DNA from: SAR324 cluster bacterium REDSEA-S27_B3
GTDB taxonomy: Bacteria > SAR324 > NAC60-12
NCBI GenBank assembly: GCA_001627865.1
Contig: LUQO01000052.1
Location: 1-42,735 of the forward strand
Direction of reading: 5' to 3'
DNA length: 42,735 bases
Position 1 is the first letter of the stretch. Every line of letters starts with the position of its first letter. Shown one piece after another: positions 18,987 through 26,978 of this stretch. The notes under the pieces were generated by a model. The model was not told the origin of the DNA, made no database searches, and worked only from the letters and a program-made list of their open reading frames with translations. The position numbers were made by a program, and so were the translations under genes.

Positions 18987-19478
18987 ATGGGAGAAGACAC
19001 ATATCACAGGCCCAGCTGGGACGAATATTTTTTAGGATTGATGGATGAAGTAGGCAATCGCGCAACCTGCGACAGGGGCCGCAGCGGATGCATCGTGGTG
19101 CGGGGAAAGCAGATCGTCTGCACGGGCTATGTAGGTTCCCCTCCGGGATTCCCCCATTGTGACGAAGTTGGGCATTTGATGAAAGAGGTCGTGGAGGAGG
19201 ATGGCACATCCCGGATGCATTGTGTGAGGACCATTCATGCGGAGCAGAATGCGATCTGTCAGGCTGCCAAACATGGTGTTTCGCTCAAAGGAGCCACCTT
19301 GTACTGCAAGATGGAACCCTGCCGTGTCTGTGCAATGCTGATCATCAGCGTAGGCATCACTACGGTGATTGCCAAAAAAAAATACCATGCAGCACAAGAA
19401 ACCCGCGACATGTTCCGGCAGGCCAGTGTCGAATTGGTTGTGGTTGAGGATGAAGTAGAGAAGTATCCTGGTCAGTGA
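18987..19478 (+). CDS. dCMP/cytidine deaminase-family protein (ComEB-like)
   Basis: A 163-residue zinc deaminase most like deoxycytidylate deaminase, which turns dCMP into dUMP for thymidylate synthesis. The catalytic motif is TIHAEQNAI (His ligand and proton-shuttling Glu), with zinc cysteines in CKMEPCRVCAML. The N-terminal RPSWDEYFLGLMDEV and GYVGSPPGFPHCDEVGH segments match dCMP deaminases, including the second zinc site. The length is normal. A purine-rich GGGAAGAG lies upstream of the ATG. It shares the raised GC content of the 3' half of the preceding cyclase gene, so the two segments may have come together. Confidence 0.9.
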   Translation: MGEDTYHRPSWDEYFLGLMDEVGNRATCDRGRSGCIVVRGKQIVCTGYVGSPPGFPHCDEVGHLMKEVVEEDGTSRMHCVRTIHAEQNAICQAAKHGVSLKGATLYCKMEPCRVCAMLIISVGITTVIAKKKYHAAQETRDMFRQASVELVVVEDEVEKYPGQ

Positions 19479-19612
19479 GGTCCTGCAATTACCATCTTTC
19501 TGACTACAATCCCAAGCGCTACACCCATGCACAAGTATTTAATGTGTTAAGAAATAATGAATCTACAGACATGCAGACCAAAGCTTTGGAGCAGTTGGGG
19601 ACGCTGGAATAA
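19475..19612 (+). CDS. Possible small ORF after the dCMP deaminase
   Basis: A 45-codon frame opens with GTG overlapping the deaminase stop codon and ends at the TAA at 19610-19612. The peptide is polar and coding-like (YNPKRYTHAQVFNVL, then MQTKALEQLGTLE), but I do not recognise it. It may be a coupled small gene, the remains of a longer one, or chance. Confidence 0.2.
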   Translation: MRSCNYHLSDYNPKRYTHAQVFNVLRNNESTDMQTKALEQLGTLE

Positions 19613-19628
19613 CCAGGCATTGGTTAAC

Positions 19629-20753
19629 TTATAAGAAACCTTGTATTGAATGAAGCTGTGTTTCAATTTCTGCTGGAAATGCAGTCTCAAGTAATTCGAG
19701 GTCATCTGAACAGTCCTTAAGGGCGTGAAGCTGCTGAGCAGGGATTACACAGGAATCTCCGGCCTCCATCCTTTGGGATCCGTGTCCTTCGCAGGTGAGT
19801 GTTATACCACCTTTCAGCGTAAACAAGAAGTAAAATTCTCCGCTGTGACTGCACACTTGAGGTTTGGCTCCGTTCAAAGGGCGCACAACCCGAACTCCGG
19901 CTAAACCTTTTGTTGCTGTGCCGATTCCGGAATCACGATATTCGAACCCTTCCATTCGCCACGGACTCCACTCAGCCTGAGCTGCCTGGTGAAAAACGAA
20001 GTTCTGCCCTCCAAATTCACGGTTGGACCGTACTTCCTTGGTTGGTAAGTCAAAATCAGGATCGGCCCATGTTTCGTGTTCTGCAGGACAACTGATTTCA
20101 ATTACCTCCAAACCAGCTGAACTTTCCAGCACACGGTGCCTGATTTGCGGTGGCTGCAGCACACAGTCACCGGCATGCATCACGAACGGAGGTCCCTGGT
20201 CTTCATAAACCACACGTACCCATCCCTTATAACAGTAAATCATCTGAAAGCGTATTTTATGAAAATGGACATAATCCGGCACAGTACCACCTTCCGGAAT
20301 GCGGATGTGTGAGGCAATGAAACGCCCGCCCTGTCGATTCGGAATCAGGTCACGGTATTCCATTCCGGCACGACCAACTTCCCAGGAAGCATCACTGCTA
20401 TACCTGTTCAGGACGAAAGACTGATGTTCCGGAGGCAGTACCAGTAGCGGGTCTGCTTCCACGATTTCGATACATGTACCATTTGGAGCAGTCAATTCGG
20501 TGGATCCCTCCGCAAATTCTTCAGGATCCCGGCAAATCAGACGCAATTTACCAGGCGAACCGGAACCTTCGCGATCCAGCCGGAGACGTAATCCATGCCC
20601 GCTGATTACTGCCACCATAGGAGCATCTGCCGGAATAATAGCATTGATCTGAAACCCAAGCTTCTTAGTGAAAAACTCAAGCGTGGATTCCAGTTCTTTA
20701 CATGGTAAAACGACTTCAGCTGCTTGAATTGGGTTTTCTGAATTATCGGGCAT
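19629..20753 (-). CDS. Glyoxalase(VOC)-bicupin fusion protein
   Basis: A 374-residue protein with two recognisable parts. Residues about 8-105 look like a VOC/glyoxalase half-module: AAEVVLPCKELESTLEFFTKKLGF and a closing GTCIEIVEA strand. The rest has two cupin barrels. The first is at about 150-230, with HFHKIRFQMIYCYKG, AGDCVLQPPQIRHRV and a conserved turn. The second is at about 270-365, with CSHSGEFYFLFTLKGG and AGDSCVIPAQQLHAL. Histidines and a glutamate in both cupins could bind metal. Cupins with VOC domains include dioxygenases and isomerases, but no substrate can be assigned. No close metabolic neighbours are visible; tRNA-Ser lies just upstream. Confidence 0.75.
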   Translation of the reverse strand: MPDNSENPIQAAEVVLPCKELESTLEFFTKKLGFQINAIIPADAPMVAVISGHGLRLRLDREGSGSPGKLRLICRDPEEFAEGSTELTAPNGTCIEIVEADPLLVLPPEHQSFVLNRYSSDASWEVGRAGMEYRDLIPNRQGGRFIASHIRIPEGGTVPDYVHFHKIRFQMIYCYKGWVRVVYEDQGPPFVMHAGDCVLQPPQIRHRVLESSAGLEVIEISCPAEHETWADPDFDLPTKEVRSNREFGGQNFVFHQAAQAEWSPWRMEGFEYRDSGIGTATKGLAGVRVVRPLNGAKPQVCSHSGEFYFLFTLKGGITLTCEGHGSQRMEAGDSCVIPAQQLHALKDCSDDLELLETAFPAEIETQLHSIQGFL

Positions 20754-20877
20754 CGAGATGAATGTCTTTATCTCAGGTTTTAGAAAAGATGTGAAATTTT
20801 ACTATTCAATCCAGCAGTCAGAAAAAATATTTTCAGGAAATTTCTATAATTTCAGCACAGGACGGTGCAAGGTAAGG

Positions 20878-20967
20878 TGGCGGAGGGAGAGGGATTCGAA
20901 CCCCCGAAGACCTTGCAGCCTTAACGGATTTCAAGTCCGTCGGTTTCAACCACTCACCCATCCCTCC
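20878..20967 (-). tRNA. tRNA-Ser (TGA)
   Basis: A 90-nt class II tRNA on the minus strand with encoded CCA. The acceptor GGAGGGA pairs with TCCCTCC, followed by discriminator G and CCA. The anticodon stem ACGGA/TCCGT with loop CTTGAAA gives anticodon TGA. A long variable arm and the T-loop GTTCGAATC are present. No phage or integrase gene lies beside it. Confidence 0.97.
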
Positions 20968-21021
20968 GGAACAATTATTCTCTGAAATATGATGCTATTT
21001 CTCAAGTCTGAAGTGTCCGGA

Positions 21022-22188
21022 TTAAGAATTATTTCCGGACTTCAGCTTTGAAGTTTCAAAGGCGTGTTCAAAAACTTTCAGTGTTTGATCCAGCATTATT
21101 TGCGGATTGAAACGATCTTCCGCGTCTTTACGGGCCCCATGAGAAAGCCGATCAAAGAGTTCCGGATTTGAGAGCAAATGCTTTATTTCTACAGCAAGCG
21201 CTTCCGGAGAATGATTTTTTGCCAGCATTCCATTTTGTTCGTGCCGGATTATTTCCGGAAGACATCCTGTAGGAAAAGCCACAACCGGAGTCGCCACAGA
21301 AAAAAATTCCACTGCCACCCTGCAGATTACTTCTGATTCCACAGAACTTACAACCCCAAGGTCAGCAAATTCCATCAGCTCCAGTATATCCTCCCTTTCC
21401 GGAATCATCCGAATATGTGCCTTAAGATTCATCCGGACAATATCCTCACGAAGCAAAATCATTTCCGGTTCATTTTCTGAGGTGTCCCGAAACGGCAGCA
21501 GCACCACCAAATCGGGAAATTCAGGGAGCAGCAGACTCAAACTCTGAAGCAGGATTCGCTGTCCTTTTACCGGACGGATGCGCCCCACAACAGCCAGCAG
21601 CCTTGCTTTTACAGGGATTTCAAAATTTTTACGGAAATCTGTTCCAGTCTGAAAAGGCAATTCCGGACAATCAATGGGATAATAAATTGTTTTCACTTTT
21701 TCACTGATGTTTGGAATTACTCTCTGCAGACGCTCCGCTACAATTTTCCCCGCGGTGATATGAAAATCAGTCCAGTCCATGTGCATTTTCCGGTTCAGCC
21801 AGTGATTTCGCATGGGCCTTGTGGTACCCCGAGTGCGAACAATCGGAATCGGTTTTTCCGGACGCAATGAACGCAAGGCATGTGCCGCTAAAACAAACAG
21901 GGGGTAACCTTCTGAGCGGTGTGGATTGATCAAATCAATCTGTTGCTCAAGCAGAAATTTTTTCAGCTTCTGATATGAAAGATATAGCTGGACAGGATTA
22001 TTGCTGTTGAGATTGATGTGTTCAACCAGTGACAGGCCAAGCTTGCTTAACTGCTGCGAATTGAGTGAGTCCGGACGCGTCAGGACGAAAACCGTATGTC
22101 CTTCACGTTTGAGCAGTTGCGCGATTTTGGCAGCATACGCGGCTTCCGCGTTCCACCATTGGACGTTGCTGCCGATGAGGATCTTCAT
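21022..22188 (-). CDS. Glycosyltransferase family 4 protein
   Basis: A 388-residue GT-B glycosyltransferase. The N-terminal half has the GT4-like acceptor domain (EAAYAAKIAQLLKREGHTVFVLTRP and a second strand with INPHRSEGYPL). The C-terminal half has the donor-binding domain with VGRIRPVKGQRILLQSL and the E-x7-E region around SSVESEVICRVAVEFF followed by TPVVAFPTGCLPEII. It probably adds sugars to a lipid or surface polysaccharide in the cytoplasm. It is lipopolysaccharide-heptosyl/GT4-like, but donor and acceptor are unknown. The ATG at 22188 overlaps the asnS TGA (TGATG); the codon before it is only TTG. Confidence 0.87.
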   Translation of the reverse strand: MKILIGSNVQWWNAEAAYAAKIAQLLKREGHTVFVLTRPDSLNSQQLSKLGLSLVEHINLNSNNPVQLYLSYQKLKKFLLEQQIDLINPHRSEGYPLFVLAAHALRSLRPEKPIPIVRTRGTTRPMRNHWLNRKMHMDWTDFHITAGKIVAERLQRVIPNISEKVKTIYYPIDCPELPFQTGTDFRKNFEIPVKARLLAVVGRIRPVKGQRILLQSLSLLLPEFPDLVVLLPFRDTSENEPEMILLREDIVRMNLKAHIRMIPEREDILELMEFADLGVVSSVESEVICRVAVEFFSVATPVVAFPTGCLPEIIRHEQNGMLAKNHSPEALAVEIKHLLSNPELFDRLSHGARKDAEDRFNPQIMLDQTLKVFEHAFETSKLKSGNNS

Positions 22189-23576
22189 CAAAAATTGGCG
22201 TTTCCGGGAACACGCGGAAAAGGGATCACGTCACGGATGTTTTTCATTCCGGAGACAAACTGAACAAGACGCTCAAAGCCCAGGCCAAATCCGGAATGTG
22301 GCACAGTACCAAAGCGGCGCAAATCAAGATACCAGTCGTATGTATCATTGAGCAGTCCGTGTTCCTTCATTCTTGCGGAAAGCATCTCCAGTGAATCCTC
22401 GCGCTGAGAACCTCCTACAATTTCTCCAAGGCGGGGAAAAAGCACATCCATGGCTGCAACAGTTTTTTCATCATCATTCTGCTTCATGTAAAATGCCTTG
22501 ATCTCTTTAGGATAGTTGATCAGATTTATGGGCTTTTTAACATGTTTCTCCGTAAGAAAGCGTTCATGCTCCGATTGAAGACCAAGACCCCACTTGAGCG
22601 GAAACTCAAACGATTCACCAGATTTCTGCAAAATATCAATTGCTTCAGTGTAAGTCAGCGTTTCAAATTCTGTTTGATGAATGTGCTTCAAGGTCTCCAG
22701 CAGATCCGGTTCATACATTTTCTGCAAAAACGCCAGTTCATGCTCATGCTTTTCCAGGCATTCGCCAATCACATATTTGAGGAAATCTTCAGTCAAGGAC
22801 AGTATACCCCGCAAATCCATGAAGGCCATCTCAGGCTCAATCATCCAGAACTCCGCAAGGTGCCGCGAGGTGTTTGATTTTTCCGCCCTGAAAGTAGGCC
22901 CGAATGTGTAAACATCAGTAAAAGCCAAGGCGAATACTTCCGCGCCCAACTGCCCGGAAACAGTCAGGCTTACATCCGTACCAAAAAAATCTTCTTCATA
23001 ATTAACTTTGCCCTGTGAATCGCACGGCAGGTTTTCCAGATTAAGCGCTGTAACACGGAACATTTCACCCGCGCCTTCAGCATCATTGGCAGTGATGATC
23101 GGCGTCTGAACGTAAAGAAAATTACGCTGCTGAAAAAAACTGTGGATAGCCCAGGAAAGCGTGTTTCGGATTCGGAAGACCGCACCGAGGGTGTTTGTAC
23201 GCGGACGCAAATGTGCAATCTCACGCAGGAATTCCAGCGTGTGACCCTTCTTCTGCAATGGATATTGATCGCCTGCAGAGTCCCCAATCACCTCGATTTC
23301 TGCGGCATGTATTTCAAAATCCTGTCCTTTAGCGGGAGACTCAACAACCTTGCCATGTATCACCAGCGAAGCGCCTGTGCTCAGTTTGGTAATTTCCTGA
23401 TAGTTCTTAAGAACTTCATCGGCAACAACCTGTATTCCGTTTTGGTTGGAGCCGTCGTAAAGCTGAATGAAGGTAATGCCTTTTGAATCGCGGCGCGTGC
23501 GTACCCAGCCGTTCAGGGATACCGGCTGGTTTATCTGGTCTTTGTTAATAGAGGAAATGCGAAGCCGCTGAGTCAT
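22188..23576 (-). CDS. asnS: Asparaginyl-tRNA synthetase
   Basis: A 462-residue class II aminoacyl-tRNA synthetase (E. coli AsnS is 466). The N-terminal OB-fold anticodon-binding domain begins with [21 protein letters not shown]. Motif 1 lies around [16 protein letters not shown], motif 2 has [21 protein letters not shown], and motif 3 ends with [12 protein letters not shown]. The asparagine-type signature [12 protein letters not shown], rather than the aspartate-type RDEDLR, supports AsnRS. The C-terminal [12 protein letters not shown] is typical. It is the upstream partner of the glycosyltransferase, with overlapping stop and start. Confidence 0.97.
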   Translation of the reverse strand: MTQRLRISSINKDQINQPVSLNGWVRTRRDSKGITFIQLYDGSNQNGIQVVADEVLKNYQEITKLSTGASLVIHGKVVESPAKGQDFEIHAAEIEVIGDSAGDQYPLQKKGHTLEFLREIAHLRPRTNTLGAVFRIRNTLSWAIHSFFQQRNFLYVQTPIITANDAEGAGEMFRVTALNLENLPCDSQGKVNYEEDFFGTDVSLTVSGQLGAEVFALAFTDVYTFGPTFRAEKSNTSRHLAEFWMIEPEMAFMDLRGILSLTEDFLKYVIGECLEKHEHELAFLQKMYEPDLLETLKHIHQTEFETLTYTEAIDILQKSGESFEFPLKWGLGLQSEHERFLTEKHVKKPINLINYPKEIKAFYMKQNDDEKTVAAMDVLFPRLGEIVGGSQREDSLEMLSARMKEHGLLNDTYDWYLDLRRFGTVPHSGFGLGFERLVQFVSGMKNIRDVIPFPRVPGNANF

Positions 23577-23741
23577 TAAATATTTTCAGGAGTGTGGTTT
23601 AGGAATGCATCAAAATTCCGGATTAATTCTGAAGACTTAATTATGACGGTATCGAAAAATGGTTTTTATTCCAGCAAAGCATATCATCGACATGACAGTT
23701 GGAGGGTTAACAGAGCAACTTGTAAGTGCTTGATATACTGG

Positions 23742-23761
23742 ATTCCCGTTTTCGCGGGAAT
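23742..23761. repeat. REP-like inverted repeat in the asnS leader
   Basis: ATTCCCG and CGGGAAT form a 7-bp perfect inverted repeat around TTTTCG, flanked by CTGG upstream and GACA downstream. The pattern resembles the short dispersed palindromes (ATTCCCGC...GCGGGAATGAC) seen in many proteobacterial genomes. It sits between asnS and the 435-aa gene. Only one clear copy occurs in this window. Confidence 0.5.
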
Positions 23762-23805
23762 GACATTACTGGTCTTTACTTAGAATTTTCCGTCTTTATC
23801 AATTA

Positions 23806-25113
23806 TTATTGTCCGCGCATTTGTTTTGCTACCTCTATTTCTGAATTCTCCACCACTTCAGTAAGTTCATCCAAAGAAATCATCATGCTTTTACGGTCAG
23901 GCATAACTGCATAAAGGTATTTAACGAATTCAGGAACCATTGATAGATATTTCTGGTTTTCATCAAGTTTTATCTGGCGAACCAGAAAATGCTCCAGCTG
24001 TTCCTGCGACATGTTGCGCATAACGCTGATGAACGCAGTTGAACATTCTTCAAGTTCTTTACTGATATCAGTTGGATAAAAAAATCTAAGCTGTTTTCTT
24101 GAGCCTGCAATGCGCACAAAGATCAGCATTACGGCGCAAACTACTAATCCATCTATCCAGCTAATTCCCCATACCCCCATGAAACCCAGCAAAAAATAAA
24201 CAGCGCCGGTGATTGAACCAAGCAATTGCAGGGTCACCCTGATTTTTTCCACTGCAAGATACTTTAAATTGAATCGTTTTTCCTGTGCGAAAAAAGCCAT
24301 TCCTTCGGTAAAATGCGGGGCTGCCATCACAATTTCCTCAGCGGATGCAAGTTGATTTTCAAGCTCCAATTCAAGCTGTTTTCTTTTTTCAAGCGCGCGT
24401 TCATTTATCACTTCCTGCATCACATAACGGCGTGCAGACCGCAGCCGTTCTGCTAAGATTTCTATATGTTCATTAGGATTATCTTCATCTCCGGTTAAAG
24501 GAGTGGCTTTATATTCAGCACGATTGGTAAGATACTCGATCAATTCATCAAACAGTTTGTGCATCTCAGAAGGGAAACTGCTGTGGCCGGTTTCTTCTTC
24601 TTCAGCTTTCGACTTGGCTTCCAGGTCCATTTCATGGCGAACCAGAATAGAAAAAATAGTAGAGGCGTTTTCCGCATAAGACACGTTAAGTTCAACCATG
24701 CGGATGAAGGTATTGCCGAGTATTGAAGTATATGTGGAATATTTTCGACTTTTATACTCAATATCTGGCTTCAGAAGCGTATAATAGCCATCGAGAATGG
24801 AATCAATCATCATTCTCAGAAAGGAATCATAATCATCGTTGCCGGCACTTTGGTTTGCCAGACCATTCCAGCTCAACGCGGCAAATTTATCTGCCACGGC
24901 ATGAGATTCGAGCAATAACTCTGTGGCATCAACAAATGAGGAGACTTTTTCCGGAGTTCCTGTGTTTTGCCAAATGTAAGCAGAAGCTTCAGCAGCAGCA
25001 GCTTCAAGGTCCATCTGCTTCTGAAAAATCACCATCACATCTCTGGCGATCTTCTCTTCAAAATTCTCAGGGATTTCTTCTTCGGATACTGCGTTTGCCT
25101 GTGCTTGAGCCAT
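23806..25113 (-). CDS. Uncharacterised membrane protein, 435 aa
   Basis: I do not recognise this family. The N-terminal 280 residues are acidic and helix-rich, with long charged stretches around residues 170-260 that could form coiled coils. Two hydrophobic helices lie at about 295-335 (LQLLGSITGAVYFLLGFMGV and WIDGLVVCAVMLIFV). A roughly 95-residue C-terminal helical part follows and ends in MRGQ. Both large parts are therefore probably on the same side of the inner membrane, tethered by a helical hairpin. It is encoded between thrS (26 bp upstream) and asnS in the same direction. A role linked to translation or stress would be speculation. Confidence 0.7.
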   Translation of the reverse strand: MAQAQANAVSEEEIPENFEEKIARDVMVIFQKQMDLEAAAAEASAYIWQNTGTPEKVSSFVDATELLLESHAVADKFAALSWNGLANQSAGNDDYDSFLRMMIDSILDGYYTLLKPDIEYKSRKYSTYTSILGNTFIRMVELNVSYAENASTIFSILVRHEMDLEAKSKAEEEETGHSSFPSEMHKLFDELIEYLTNRAEYKATPLTGDEDNPNEHIEILAERLRSARRYVMQEVINERALEKRKQLELELENQLASAEEIVMAAPHFTEGMAFFAQEKRFNLKYLAVEKIRVTLQLLGSITGAVYFLLGFMGVWGISWIDGLVVCAVMLIFVRIAGSRKQLRFFYPTDISKELEECSTAFISVMRNMSQEQLEHFLVRQIKLDENQKYLSMVPEFVKYLYAVMPDRKSMMISLDELTEVVENSEIEVAKQMRGQ

Positions 25114-25140
25114 GACATGTTCAGTTTAAAATTTTTTCAT

Positions 25141-26922
25141 TTATTTTTGTTCATTGTCGCGCCAGTCCCGGCGCTTGAGAATTTCATCCTGCAGCAACGG
25201 CAAAAAAGAGACAAATGACAGTGTTTCACGCTCTTTGCTTCCATAACGCTGCCAGGTTACAGTCTGTCCTGCCTGCTCATTTTCGCCTACAATCAAAAGG
25301 TTGGGGACTTTTTCTACCGCGGCAGACCTGATTTTTTTGCTGAATGAATCATGAGAATCGTCGATCTCGGAACGAATCAAATAGCTGTACAATTGTTTAT
25401 TCAGTCCATGTGCGTATTCATTGAACGCCGAAGCCACCGGAATCAAACGTACCTGCACCGGAGCCAGCCATGTGGGGAATGCCCCGCCGTAGTGCTCAAT
25501 CAGGAAAGCGACAAACCTTTCATGTGTTCCCAAAGGTGCGCGGTGAATAATAATCGGAGTATGTTCCTGATTGTCACCGGCAATATATTTAAGCCCAAAA
25601 CGCTTGCCCATCACTAAATCCATTTGATTAGTAGAAGCTGTTTCTTCACGACCGACTACATTTGTGACTTGAAAATCAATCTTCGGTCCATAAAACGCTG
25701 CTTCGCCACGCACAGCCTCAAAAGGAATGCCGACTTCTTCCATGACTTCCGTCACCAGTGTTTCCGCTTTTTGCCATAGTTCCGGTTCATCAACAAACTT
25801 CCCTTCATCTTCCTCTGCCAGAGAAAGGCGCAGCCAGAAATTGCTTAAGCCAAACAGCTGGTAATATTCAGTGTGCAGATTCATAACATTAATGAACTCC
25901 TCTTTTGCCTGTTCCGGAGTACAGTAAATATGCGCGTCATTCATGGTCATGCCGCGTACACGCAGTAATCCGGCCAGCTCTCCGGATTGTTCATAGCGGT
26001 AACATGTACCGTATTCTGCCAGACGCAGCGGCAAATCACGGTAGCTCCTTTGCTCAGCTTTATAAATCATGTGATGATGAGGACAATTCATCGGCTTGAG
26101 AAACAACCGTTCTCCATCCATTTCCATCGGCGGAAACATGCTGTCCTGATAATAAGGCAGATGTCCGGAAGTAAAATACAAATCTTCTCGTGTGATATGT
26201 GGAGTTGAAACACGTTTGTATCCTGCCAGAAATTCAGTTTCACGGGCCAGTTTTTCCAGTTCATCACGAATCACGGTTCCATTGGGCATCCATAAAGGCA
26301 GCCCTTTGCCCACCTCATCACTGATAGTAAAATAATGCTGCTGACTGTTCAATTTCCTGTGATCACGCTGCAAGGCCAACTTGCGCTTTTCCTGAAACTC
26401 CCTGAGTTCATCTCCTGTCTCAAAAGCCAGGCCATAAACCCTTTGCATCATATTATTATTCTCAGAACCTTTCCAATAGGCGCCTGCCAGCGAATCAAGC
26501 GCAAAACAATTTTTTGGGATCTCACTTGTGGATTTCACATGCGGCCCTTCGCATAAATCCCAGAAAGGACCATTGCGATAGAGGCTGATTGTTTCATTTT
26601 GCGCGACAAGATCTTCCACCTGTTCAATTTTGTATTCTTGTTTTTCCTTGCTCAGCAGCAGCACCATCTCGTCCTGCTCCAGTTCTTCACGCTCAAACTT
26701 CTGTCCGGACTTGATAATATGACGCATCCGTTTTTCCAGTTTTGGCAGGTCTTCCGGACACAGCGGTTCATCCAGATCAAAATCATAATAAAATCCGTTG
26801 TCGATCGGGGGGCCGAACCCAAGCTTTGCTCCGGGGCGTATTTCGAGTACTGCCTGCGCCAGGATATGCGCCAGCGAATGTCTGATTTTATACAGATCAG
26901 AATTTGTATCTATTTTATTCAT
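25141..26922 (-). CDS. thrS: Threonyl-tRNA synthetase lacking the TGS domain
   Basis: A 593-residue ThrRS, about 50 residues shorter than E. coli ThrRS (642). The usual N-terminal TGS domain is absent, and the protein starts about ten residues before the editing-domain motif HSLAH. The editing site is otherwise complete: H-x3-H at residues 16-20 and the CEGPHV Cys and His. The catalytic domain shows class II motifs (PMNCPHHHMIY with the zinc Cys, RYEQSGELAGLLRVRG, and the zinc His in HRAPLGTHERF). The C-terminal anticodon-binding domain is intact. No in-frame extension with TGS features lies upstream of the ATG. Confidence 0.96.
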   Translation of the reverse strand: MNKIDTNSDLYKIRHSLAHILAQAVLEIRPGAKLGFGPPIDNGFYYDFDLDEPLCPEDLPKLEKRMRHIIKSGQKFEREELEQDEMVLLLSKEKQEYKIEQVEDLVAQNETISLYRNGPFWDLCEGPHVKSTSEIPKNCFALDSLAGAYWKGSENNNMMQRVYGLAFETGDELREFQEKRKLALQRDHRKLNSQQHYFTISDEVGKGLPLWMPNGTVIRDELEKLARETEFLAGYKRVSTPHITREDLYFTSGHLPYYQDSMFPPMEMDGERLFLKPMNCPHHHMIYKAEQRSYRDLPLRLAEYGTCYRYEQSGELAGLLRVRGMTMNDAHIYCTPEQAKEEFINVMNLHTEYYQLFGLSNFWLRLSLAEEDEGKFVDEPELWQKAETLVTEVMEEVGIPFEAVRGEAAFYGPKIDFQVTNVVGREETASTNQMDLVMGKRFGLKYIAGDNQEHTPIIIHRAPLGTHERFVAFLIEHYGGAFPTWLAPVQVRLIPVASAFNEYAHGLNKQLYSYLIRSEIDDSHDSFSKKIRSAAVEKVPNLLIVGENEQAGQTVTWQRYGSKERETLSFVSFLPLLQDEILKRRDWRDNEQK

Positions 26923-26978
26923 TTAATATTTCAGGGAATTATCCTTACAGGTTTGAATCAGACTGAAAGGGTTTCTGT

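Noticed and set aside
20758..20985. Plus-strand frame over tRNA-Ser
   Set aside because: It reads through the tRNA gene on the opposite strand and has no protein-like features outside it.
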